Made by a program: the position numbers and the translations under genes
Assembly (NCBI GenBank): GCA_050305635.1
Contig: JBNLFS010000099.1
Span: 1-20,941, forward strand
Source: Thiodiazotropha sp050305635
Lineage (GTDB): Bacteria; Pseudomonadota; Gammaproteobacteria; Chromatiales; Chromatiaceae
Direction of reading: 5' to 3'
DNA: 20,941 nucleotides
The notes under the pieces: generated by a model
The model's input: the letters and a program-made list of their open reading frames with translations, nothing else
Databases searched by the model: none
What the model was told of the DNA's origin: nothing
Shown here: in pieces, positions 13,930 to 20,015 of the stretch
Layout of the letters: each line of letters starts with the position of its first letter
How positions within the stretch are numbered: position 1 is the first letter of the stretch

Positions 13930-14214
13930 ATGGCTAAAGCAAAAATCACATTCGTCGATATCGAACAGACCGTCAACGTGCCCGCGGGCACCCGGGTCAT
14001 CGAGGTTTCTGAGAAGATCGGCGCGGGTATTATCTACGGCTGCCGGGAAGGCGATTGCGGCACCTGCATGATGCACGTGGAAGAGGGCTGGAACAACTTG
14101 ACAGAACCCTCGGTTCTGGAGGAGAAGGTGCTCAAGGAGAACATGGCCGGACGCCACGACCGACTCGCCTGCCAGGCACAAATCATTGGCGATTGCAAAG
14201 TCAAACCGGCCTGA
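13930..14214 (+). CDS. [2Fe-2S] plant-type ferredoxin
   Basis: A 94-aa ferredoxin with the beta-grasp fold. The cluster ligands are Cys38, 43 and 46 (CREGDCGTC) and Cys81 (LACQAQI). The opening KITFVDIEQTVNVPAGTRVIEV is the first beta-hairpin of the family. It resembles the nif-linked [2Fe-2S] ferredoxins (FdxD and Shethna types). Likely roles are electron donor to the flavodiiron protein upstream or to nitrogenase; which one is not decided by sequence. It lies 40 bases after the flavodiiron gene, with GAAGGTGA before the ATG, and 21 bases before the next small ORF. Confidence 0.9.
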   Translation: MAKAKITFVDIEQTVNVPAGTRVIEVSEKIGAGIIYGCREGDCGTCMMHVEEGWNNLTEPSVLEEKVLKENMAGRHDRLACQAQIIGDCKVKPA

Positions 14215-14235
14215 GCGCTATCCAGGAGATCCGAT

Positions 14236-14337
14236 ATGCCACTGATTACCTTTTCCAGTCCAGGATACCAGGACAAGACCGTCTACGCAGTGGCGGGCAG
14301 CTTCACCGAAACCGTGGTCGAATACGAGGTATCCTGA
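14236..14337 (+). pseudogene. 33-codon ORF, probable N-terminal stub of a Shethna FeSII-type ferredoxin
   Basis: The peptide has 33 residues: MPLITFSSPGYQDKTVYAVA, then GSFTETVVEYEVS. From memory of the family, ITFSSP and KTVYAVAG match the start of Shethna protein II (FeSII) and its nif-linked relatives, which run to about 120 residues with a CxxxxCxxC cluster site. Everything after the first beta-hairpin is absent here, including all cysteines. AGGAGA lies six bases before the ATG and the stop overlaps the nifQ start as TGATG, so it is probably still translated and couples nifQ translation. It may be a remnant after deletion, or a small peptide kept as an upstream coupler. A resemblance to NifT is weaker. 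Confidence 0.55.
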
Positions 14338-14918
14338 TGGCGCAACCCATGCTTGCCAATGATGACGTGCAAGCCCTCTATGGGCGACTGATCAACAGCG
14401 CGCGACAACAGACCTCCACTGAGGTGGTGCTGGCGCGTCTGTTGTCATCCTGGAAGTGCGGAAACTCCGTCCTGCCCGAGTGGTTGGGACTGGGTGAATT
14501 GGCGTTTCGCAAACTGCTTGAACAACATTTTCCCGGCATGGATCCCTCCGAGGTGATTCATCATGCCGCCGCGCCCCGGAGTGCCTACGAGGGGGAGATG
14601 GAGGACCTGCGCACCCTGATTCTGCAGCACCGCAGCCACCGGTCGGATGCCGAACTCTGGTTCTCGGAAATTCTGATCGCCGGTTGCATGGGGCCGGATC
14701 ACCTGTGGCAGGACCTGGGCTTGTGGAGTCGGGACGATCTCTCCCTGTTGATCTCGGATCATTTCCACCCGCTCGCGGTGATGAACACCAAGAACATGAA
14801 ATGGAAGAAGTTTCTCTATAAACAGCTATGCGAGACCGAGGGCATCTACACCTGCCGTTCCCCCAGTTGCGAGGTTTGTGCGGATTACGCCAACTGCTTC
14901 GGACCCGAGGAATCCTGA
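14337..14918 (+). CDS. nifQ: NifQ, molybdenum supply for FeMo cofactor
   Basis: A 193-aa protein that carries a Mo-Fe-S cluster and delivers molybdenum to NifEN/NifH for FeMo-cofactor synthesis. The diagnostic C-terminal motif C-x4-C-x2-C-x5-C is present (Cys173, 178, 181 and 187; CRSPSCEVCADYANC). ENMKWKKFLYKQLC-like sequence before it (NMKWKKFLYKQLCE) is also typical. The start is the ATG at 14337, which overlaps the stop of the 33-codon ORF; the open frame continues far upstream but only shadows the ferredoxin gene. It is the last clear gene of the nifB unit. Confidence 0.96.
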   Translation: MAQPMLANDDVQALYGRLINSARQQTSTEVVLARLLSSWKCGNSVLPEWLGLGELAFRKLLEQHFPGMDPSEVIHHAAAPRSAYEGEMEDLRTLILQHRSHRSDAELWFSEILIAGCMGPDHLWQDLGLWSRDDLSLLISDHFHPLAVMNTKNMKWKKFLYKQLCETEGIYTCRSPSCEVCADYANCFGPEES

Positions 14919-15078
14919 TTTTTCAACGGGAACCCCGCCGAGACCCTGCAACACTCAGGGTAATCACGGTACCCCCCCGGCCTCAAGAACGTTTATACTG
15001 GACCGACACCGATGCGGACGGCAATGACGCCACGGATCTCCGGTTAGCCAGAAAGATCAATCGAAACCAATTCGGGTC

Positions 15079-16011
15079 ATGATGCACAAACCAGCACCGC
15101 CTCTCGTCAATCCCGAGCTTTCGCAGAAAGCCTCAGCCGCCTATCTCGGGCTGGCGTTGGGAGACGCTCTGGGGGCGACCACCGAGTTCCTGACACCTAA
15201 CGAGATCAAGGCTCGCTATGGTGTGCACAGAAGCATCCGTGGAGGTGGCTGGCTCAATCTCAAACCTGGGCAGGTTACCGACGACACTGAGATGAGCCTG
15301 GCCCTGGGCGATGCGATACTCAAGAGCGGTGGGGTCAGCGCCCGCTCGGTGGCCCAGGCCTTCAGTGACTGGATGAAGGCCAAGCCCATCGATATCGGCA
15401 ATACCGTACGACGCGGTATCGTGCAATTTCGCAACACCGGCCATCCCTGGGTGGACGAGAATTTCTACGATGCCGGCAATGGGGCCTGCATGCGCTGCCT
15501 GCCGATCGCCTTGGTCTATCATGGCAGTTCACCGGATGCTCTGGTTGTGGCATCGCGAACCCAGGCCCACACCACGCATAACAATCCCCTGTCCGATGCC
15601 GGCACCGAAACCGTTCTGCGCATGATCGTTGCGGCCCTGAAAGGCGCGCAACGGGAGGAACTGTTCGAGTTGGCTCTGCATCTGGTCGAGGCGCATCGGG
15701 AATACCGCTTCGACAAACGCCGGGTGGAAAATCCCAGCGGTTATATCGTGGAGACCCTGCAGGTCGTGTTTCAGGCCTTTTTCGACAACCTGGATTTCGA
15801 ATCGACTCTCGTGGACGTGGTGAACCGGGGCGGGGATGCGGATACCACCGGCGCGATTGCCGGGATGCTGGCGGGAGCTCTTTACGGGATGTCCGCCTTA
15901 CCGGAGCAATGGGTGAAAAAACTCAACGCTGCGGTGCGAAAACGTTGTTTGATGCAGGCGCAAGCGTTGATGGCCCTGGCCGGCGAAATCAACAATCTGG
16001 AAACCTACTGA
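15079..16011 (+). CDS. draG: DraG, dinitrogenase reductase-activating glycohydrolase
   Basis: A 310-aa Mn-dependent ADP-ribosyl-arginine hydrolase that removes ADP-ribose from NifH and reactivates nitrogenase. The fold begins with GLALGDALGATTEF (about 23-36); metal ligands are in TDDTEM (67-72) and GGDADTTG (about 250-257). The length is near that of the Rhodospirillum enzyme. ATG 15079 is followed directly by ATG 15082; no clear ribosome binding site precedes them. A gap of 160 bases separates it from nifQ, so it may have its own promoter, which I could not identify. Unlike Rhodospirillum, draG is not next to draT: about 3 kb and five genes lie between them. Confidence 0.93.
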   Translation: MMHKPAPPLVNPELSQKASAAYLGLALGDALGATTEFLTPNEIKARYGVHRSIRGGGWLNLKPGQVTDDTEMSLALGDAILKSGGVSARSVAQAFSDWMKAKPIDIGNTVRRGIVQFRNTGHPWVDENFYDAGNGACMRCLPIALVYHGSSPDALVVASRTQAHTTHNNPLSDAGTETVLRMIVAALKGAQREELFELALHLVEAHREYRFDKRRVENPSGYIVETLQVVFQAFFDNLDFESTLVDVVNRGGDADTTGAIAGMLAGALYGMSALPEQWVKKLNAAVRKRCLMQAQALMALAGEINNLETY

Positions 16012-16034
16012 TCAGAACCGACCTTTGCAGTGTT

Positions 16035-16442
16035 TTAGGGATGACCGGCTCCACCGCCGTGTTGTTTGACATGAGCCGCCAGGGCGCTGTCCATGGTTTT
16101 TGCATGAACCTCGAACCAGTGTGGTAGTTGCTCGACCGCGTAGGCTCGGCCCAGCAGCAACGAGCCTTTGGCTACCCGGATACCGAAACGACCCAGTTCG
16201 CCCAGTATCCGGTTGTGTTCATCCAAGTGCTCCCGGGTGGCGGGAAAGCGGGTTGTCTGCATCAGCTCCTGTTCCACCATGAAATGCGCCTCGGTATGTA
16301 CAACCAGTTCCTGAAACAGACGCATGAAAACGCCTTTTTCCGCGGTTTCCAACTGATTGACCAGTTCCATGAAGCGCCGGTGCATATCATCCATCTGGGA
16401 GACGCCCAGACGATAATCGGAATTTTCGGTGTCAAGTAACAT
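16035..16442 (-). CDS. Bacteriohemerythrin
   Basis: A 135-aa single-domain hemerythrin that binds oxygen reversibly at a diiron site. All expected ligands are present: His21, His53-xxx-Glu57, His72-xxx-His76 and His113-xxxx-Asp118. There is no fused signalling domain. Its start overlaps the stop of the Cys-rich gene upstream by 11 bases, so it is the third gene of the SIR2 unit and is translationally coupled. In a diazotroph it may buffer or deliver oxygen away from nitrogenase, as proposed for hemerythrins in methanotrophs; that role is inferred. It converges on draG with 23 bases between. Confidence 0.92.
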   Translation of the reverse strand: MLLDTENSDYRLGVSQMDDMHRRFMELVNQLETAEKGVFMRLFQELVVHTEAHFMVEQELMQTTRFPATREHLDEHNRILGELGRFGIRVAKGSLLLGRAYAVEQLPHWFEVHAKTMDSALAAHVKQHGGGAGHP

Positions 16443-16683
16443 CGATCGATTCGGTTTCCAGGTTGGCTTGTTTACGATAGTCGATCATCTTGATCAGTTT
16501 ACGCTGGATGTACTCCGCATATTCATCCTGATTTTCATAGCCATAGGTTACGGCAAGCGTGGCCAGCTGGTCCAGCAGGCCGCGCAACACAACAATTTCA
16601 TCCAGAGACCGGCCACAAGTCCTGCAACCGGTTTCATCTTCACGGCAGGCCGTCTTGCCTTGACAGGGTACGAATTTTGCCAT
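16432..16683 (-). CDS. Cys-rich small protein, DUF1289-like
   Basis: An 83-aa protein with four cysteines at 7, 13, 20 and 23 (PCQGKTACREDETGCRTCGRS), followed by LDEIVVLRGLL and a probable helical region. The pattern C-x-x-D-x3-C-xxC-GR-S/T-xxEI resembles DUF1289 proteins, which are small presumed metal binders. It may bind zinc or iron; nothing more specific can be read. It starts three bases after the SIR2-like gene and overlaps the hemerythrin start by 11 bases, so it is the middle gene of a tight operon. Confidence 0.75.
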   Translation of the reverse strand: MAKFVPCQGKTACREDETGCRTCGRSLDEIVVLRGLLDQLATLAVTYGYENQDEYAEYIQRKLIKMIDYRKQANLETESIDVT

Positions 16684-16686
16684 AGA

Positions 16687-17571
16687 TCAACACCCGATAT
16701 CTTCAGTAACAACTTCTTCCATTTGAGCGTTCCCAGTATATGCCATCAAGGCATCGATATCCGCTTCGATGATCTCAATGTTCATCTTCTTACAAAAGCG
16801 GCGCTCTTTGTCATTGGGTTGCGGAATCAATGCCCAACCCGCCGGTGATCCGGAGGCGTAGATCATGTCCGAGAGTACCATACGCTCCGTGTCCCGGGTC
16901 ATGCGCAGACCGAGAAACAGGTATTGTCGCCCTTTGCGGTAGGCCTTGAGATAGTCGGGAATCGCGAATCCGCCCATCAATTCGGTGATGAAATCCACGT
17001 AATCCGCATCCGAGGCGATGAAAGTGGGATCGGGCAGGGGAGTTCCCATGGGCTTGAACAGGGTGGGCAGGCTCGGATCGACCATCGCCTGGTCAATCTC
17101 TTTGGCCGAGTATTTTTCGCCATCGTAGTGATGGATGCGGAAGCGATAGTGGGTGCCGCCCAATCGTGCGATGCCACGGACCAGGTTATGCGGTACGCCG
17201 CGATAGCTCTCCTGCAGTTGTGTGTCCCGATTGATGTCGATCACATAGTGCGGCTGTATCCGCGCCAGCCAATCGTGCAAGGGTGCACGGGTCCACTGGG
17301 TCTCCCCGTAGGTCGTGCTGAGAAACCGGTTGACCGCGGTGCGCCCCCGTTTCAGCTCCACATCCATGGCGGCGCGGGGGAATTCGTACATCAGCCTGGG
17401 GGACATTGGTTTGCCCCCATTCATCGCCAGGATCAGGCTATCGCTGTCGGCAGGAATGGGCTCGCCGGTCTCGGTCTGTTTGGCTCCATTCAGTGCGCCT
17501 GCACCAAGATAAGGCACGATCTGGTTGGACTTGATTCCCTCAACCAGTGTCTCAAAGATTTCAACGGTCAT
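16687..17571 (-). CDS. SIR2-like domain protein
   Basis: A 294-aa protein with the layout of the SIR2_2 family. YLGAGA (21-26) fits the NAD-binding GAG loop near the N-terminus. HYVIDINRDTQLQ (about 108-120) aligns with the TTNYD-type motif. The segment PDPTFIASDADYVDFI (about 180-195) and the block YLFLGLRMTRDTERMVLSDM (about 217-236) match the later family motifs. There is no transmembrane segment. I chose the ATG at 17571 because AGGAG lies eight bases before it. Family members bind or cleave NAD and many act in phage defence; here the protein stands alone among nif and draT/draG genes with a hemerythrin, so a role in nitrogen fixation or NAD-linked control is more likely, but unproven. 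The conserved catalytic His is not assigned. Confidence 0.78.
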   Translation of the reverse strand: MTVEIFETLVEGIKSNQIVPYLGAGALNGAKQTETGEPIPADSDSLILAMNGGKPMSPRLMYEFPRAAMDVELKRGRTAVNRFLSTTYGETQWTRAPLHDWLARIQPHYVIDINRDTQLQESYRGVPHNLVRGIARLGGTHYRFRIHHYDGEKYSAKEIDQAMVDPSLPTLFKPMGTPLPDPTFIASDADYVDFITELMGGFAIPDYLKAYRKGRQYLFLGLRMTRDTERMVLSDMIYASGSPAGWALIPQPNDKERRFCKKMNIEIIEADIDALMAYTGNAQMEEVVTEDIGC

Positions 17572-17732
17572 TACACCACTCCTGTTATCGGTCATCGATT
17601 CAGAATAACAAAGCAAGAGACAGGCCAGACTGTGATCGAACACAAAATCAAGCAGATAGCGCAGTCTTTTGTGGTTCTGTAGTGAATTTGTCGTACTTGA
17701 GACAGGCTGACAAGGTATTCAATCCGACAGCT

Positions 17733-17748
17733 GGCAATTGTAAAACCA
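17733..17748 (-). promoter_or_regulatory. Possible sigma-54 promoter of the SIR2-hemerythrin unit
   Basis: Read on the minus strand: TGGTTTTACAATTGCC, with GG-N10-GC and a TTGC -12 half. The -24 half is only TGG. It is about 160 bases before the SIR2-like start codon. A degenerate NifA box lies 50-65 bases further up (17799-17814). Confidence 0.35.
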
Positions 17749-17798
17749 GGGGTTCGACCCAGTTTTCATTATGTTGGCATGATTTCTGTATAACCGCG

Positions 17799-17814
17799 TG
17801 TAAGCAAACTTACG
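17799..17814. promoter_or_regulatory. Degenerate NifA-like box and dyad
   Basis: TGT-AAGCAAACTT-ACG misses the NifA consensus by its last base. It contains the perfect dyad GTAAG-CAAA-CTTAC (17800-17813). It lies directly before the DUF3144 gene and upstream of the candidate SIR2 promoter, so it could act on either; another regulator is as likely as NifA. Confidence 0.3.
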
Positions 17815-18072
17815 GTGTGTGATCAACCTATGCAGGAATCGGATTTTCATGAAGTGGCCGACGAGTTTATTCATCTGGCCAATGAATTGAGTGAAGAGTG
17901 GGCGACCCCGTTTCTCAGTGCGGCCTTCATGTATGCGGCGGCCCGCTACAACGCCTTCTTTTTCTGGGAATCGGATGGCGTGCCTGAAAAACAGGCGGCG
18001 GCTATCGACTACTACTGTGACCAGTACCGTAAGATGCTGCAAGAGTGTCTGCACGAACTGAGCAAAGGCTGA
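17815..18072 (+). CDS. DUF3144 family protein
   Basis: An 85-aa soluble protein. FIHLANEL and MYAAARYNAFFFW (about 45-57) with DYYCDQYRKMLQECLHEL near the C-terminus match the DUF3144 pattern as I know it. No function is known for the family. The GTG at 17815 gives a family-like N-terminus (MCDQ); the ATG at 17830 is the alternative, and neither has a clear ribosome binding site. Its stop overlaps the next gene as TGATG, so the two form a pair. It diverges from the SIR2 unit across a 243-bp gap. Confidence 0.75.
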   Translation: MCDQPMQESDFHEVADEFIHLANELSEEWATPFLSAAFMYAAARYNAFFFWESDGVPEKQAAAIDYYCDQYRKMLQECLHELSKG

Positions 18073-18458
18073 TGGCCATGCGTTTGTTGAAAACAGATAC
18101 AGGGACATTCGATGTCGATGAACCGCATCCGGCCAGTCGCTGGGCCATGTCGGCGTCTCTCGATCCACTGCAAATCGACTGCATCACCGCCATCATGCTC
18201 AAGATCCTGGATGACAAGTGTCGCATGGGGCCTGAGGAGCAAGTGGCATTCATCGCGATTTACCATGTGGTCAAAACCCGGCCAGGTCACTACTTCGATG
18301 AGAGTATTCACGAGTTGATCGATCAGGGCTGGAACAGTGACCATCCACAGCTTCGCAAACAGATACACGAACAGCGTCTGTATGCCGAACGGGCCATCCC
18401 CAAATCCGTGATGAAGTTCTTCAAGCGTTTCCTGCGCGAGTCCCTCTACGGTCTCTGA
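18072..18458 (+). CDS. Unrecognised conserved-looking protein
   Basis: I do not recognise this 128-aa protein. It is soluble, mostly helical by composition, with a basic C-terminus (SVMKFFKRFLRESLYGL) that could be amphipathic. Residues 50-75 include CRMGPEEQVAFIAIYHVV. It has two Cys (about 36 and 50), too few for a cluster motif. The ATG at 18072 overlaps the DUF3144 stop as TGATG, which argues that the gene is real and coupled. Codon use looks like the neighbouring genes. Its position between nif-linked genes suggests a link to nitrogen fixation, without proof. Confidence 0.7.
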   Translation: MAMRLLKTDTGTFDVDEPHPASRWAMSASLDPLQIDCITAIMLKILDDKCRMGPEEQVAFIAIYHVVKTRPGHYFDESIHELIDQGWNSDHPQLRKQIHEQRLYAERAIPKSVMKFFKRFLRESLYGL

Positions 18459-18517
18459 TATTTCCTCTCGGGTAGGGTTTGTTTCGCAAAACACGCCCAC
18501 TCAGACCATACACCCGT

Positions 18518-18549
18518 GTAGCCCGGGTGCAGCGAAGCGGAACCCGGGA
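18518..18549. repeat. GTAGCCCGGGT-type interspersed hairpin
   Basis: CCCGGGT (18522-18528) pairs with ACCCGGG (18542-18548) around GCAGCGAAGCGGA. This wording is that of a repeat widely scattered in gammaproteobacterial genomes. It lies 60 bases after the end of the 128-aa gene and might serve as a transcript end. Confidence 0.7.
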
Positions 18550-18594
18550 TCAGGCAGAACACGAAGACCCCGGAGACAACTCAAACCTCTTCAA

Positions 18595-18706
18595 CTCATT
18601 CCCACGCTCCGCGTGGGAATGCAGATCCAGGCCTGTACACGCCTAGCAGGTTTGGGTAATGACGCGTGATATAGATAGGCATTCCCACGCAGAGCGTGGG
18701 AACGAG
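18595..18706. repeat. Interspersed hairpin-ended repeat unit, copy 3
   Basis: A 112-bp unit with the same ends as the units at 9585 and 9725: CTCATTCCCACGC at the left and GCGTGGGAACGAG at the right. The inner sequence differs almost wholly from the nifA-side copies, yet the length is the same. Left end: ATTCCCACGC-TCC-GCGTGGGAAT; right end: TTCCCACGC-AGA-GCGTGGGAA. Thus ends and length are conserved and the core is not. Confidence 0.8.
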
Positions 18707-18826
18707 ATAACTTTGCATACTCCTCAAGCCGATGAGCGCATCGAACACACCAACCGACCATTCAAAACCGCTTCAGCCAACGTATTCTATGGCTGAGAAA
18801 CATGGGTAATCGGGTAGATCTATAAC

Positions 18827-18898
18827 ACCACGAAGGGCACGAAGAGCATGCAGCGTAATGAACCGACCGCTGAATCCATCCTTCGTGCGCTTCGTGGT
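18827..18898. repeat. Imperfect inverted repeat of the CACGAAG type
   Basis: ACCACGAAGGGCACGAAG at 18827-18844 is nearly complementary to CTTCGTGCGCTTCGTGGT at 18881-18898, with about 36 bases between. This is another interspersed repeat common in proteobacteria. Together with the two repeats above it fills the 527-bp space between 18459 and 18985, in which I see no gene. Confidence 0.65.
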
Positions 18899-18985
18899 AG
18901 ATTTCAGCCCATCGAGAACATAAAACTTGAAACTAAAACCCAGTAAAACGCCATACGCTCGCTGCCCCGGCATTGAATCCAATGT

Positions 18986-19825
18986 TTACAGCGTACTCAC
19001 ACCCACTTCATACACCCCGCCAATCACCAGAAATTCAGATTCACCCTTGAGCGTGCCGGGCAACAGATCCGGAAAGTAGAGCAGTTTTGCGGTCGGCACG
19101 CGGGCTTCCAGAATGTAGTCACCGAATTCATCGGCCCGGGTGCGGTCACTGCTGAAGGAGTTCAGATTATTGAGGATCATGATGTAACGGCGTTTCTCCG
19201 GGCGATCCAGGATTTCATACTCCTTGAGATTGTTGGTGCCACGGAACAAGACCAGCTGTTGCGCGAAACGTCTGCCGGCTTCGTATTGGCAGTAGGTGTA
19301 GAGCAGATCGAATTGCGCTTCGAGGGCATTGGTGTTGTAGAGGCCCCGGGCTCGATCATACAGATAGGTCTGATACTGTTCGGAAGACTCGTCACCCAGC
19401 GGCCCGTGGTGGTTTCTCGGTCTGAGACCGAAACGCGACTCCACCCAGCTCTTCAACACCGCAGCCTCCTTGCTGTCCGCATCGAACATCCAACCCCGCA
19501 ACACGCGCAGATAGTCCGCTTTGTCGCGTTTGAGACAACGGCTGTCAGTGGTGAATCCCGCTTCGTCCAAATGATCGAGCAAAAAACCCGAGCGCATGTA
19601 GTCGTGAAAGTGGTCGGCCCGTGTTTTTGCGCAATCGATGCCATCCAGAGCGGTGAAGAGCTCCCGGTGCAGGTGTTTGACACCGTCAATCTCAAGCGGA
19701 ACGGGATGGTGCTGGTAGGTCAGGCTGCCGAGGATGACGGAGGGCAGGTTGCAGCGGTTGATGGAGAGACGCGCATGAGCGGGGAGCGAGGGGGCCTTTT
19801 GTAATGTTTGTATGTGTTCATCCAT
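18986..19825 (-). CDS. draT: DraT, NAD-dinitrogen-reductase ADP-D-ribosyltransferase
   Basis: A 279-aa enzyme that transfers ADP-ribose from NAD to an Arg of NifH and so stops nitrogenase when ammonium appears or energy falls. The family N-terminus LSINRCNLPSVILGSLTYQHHPVPLEIDGV is clear (about 20-50, written here only to show the pattern; key part INRCNLPSVILGSL). LVLFRGTNNLKEYEIL (about 189-204) and the C-terminal LVIGGVYEVGVSTL also fit. The length is near that of the Rhodospirillum protein. I chose ATG 19825; an in-frame ATG at 19861 is possible and neither has a clear ribosome binding site. It diverges from nifH, the gene of its target. Confidence 0.93.
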   Translation of the reverse strand: MDEHIQTLQKAPSLPAHARLSINRCNLPSVILGSLTYQHHPVPLEIDGVKHLHRELFTALDGIDCAKTRADHFHDYMRSGFLLDHLDEAGFTTDSRCLKRDKADYLRVLRGWMFDADSKEAAVLKSWVESRFGLRPRNHHGPLGDESSEQYQTYLYDRARGLYNTNALEAQFDLLYTYCQYEAGRRFAQQLVLFRGTNNLKEYEILDRPEKRRYIMILNNLNSFSSDRTRADEFGDYILEARVPTAKLLYFPDLLPGTLKGESEFLVIGGVYEVGVSTL

Positions 19826-19828
19826 ACA
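19813..19828. promoter_or_regulatory. NifA box of nifH, overlapping the draT start
   Basis: TGT-GTTCATCCAT-ACA matches TGT-N10-ACA exactly. It is about 98 bases before the nifH -24 element and covers the draT start codon (19823-19825). A weaker partner, TGT-CGCGAACCTG-ACC, lies at 19842-19857. Confidence 0.65.
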
Positions 19829-19925
19829 ATGACTGGGTGATTGTCGCGAACCTGACCTCATTCTAAACCGGCATACCGTTTAATAAAACAAATAAAAACA
19901 ACAAGTTAAAAGAATATTTGTTTTT

Positions 19926-19941
19926 TGGCATAGCGCTTGCA
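19926..19941 (+). promoter_or_regulatory. Sigma-54 promoter of nifH
   Basis: TGGCATAGCGCTTGCA is a near-perfect -24/-12 promoter (TGGCA, GG-N10-GC, TTGCA). It follows an AT-rich stretch (about 19878-19925). Transcription would start near 19953 and leave a leader of about 63 bases before the nifH ATG. Confidence 0.88.
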
Positions 19942-20015
19942 GTTAAGTAATCGTCCAAGTGACCTTAAACGACTCTAGTCACCCAAATGATTCATCAATA
20001 GTAAGGAGATCCAAC

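Noticed and set aside
14960..15000. GG-N10-GC in the run of C before draG as a sigma-54 promoter
   Set aside because: Neither half matches beyond the two dinucleotides (ACGGTAC and CCGGC).
17740..17766. GGGGTTCGACCCAG, which resembles a tRNA T-arm and could mark an island attachment site
   Set aside because: The stem beside the TTCGACC loop does not pair over five bases and no acceptor, D or anticodon arm is present.
17774..17790. TTGGCATGATTTCTGTA before the DUF3144 gene as a sigma-54 promoter
   Set aside because: The -12 part reads GT in a poor context and there is no perfect NifA box upstream; left as unproven.
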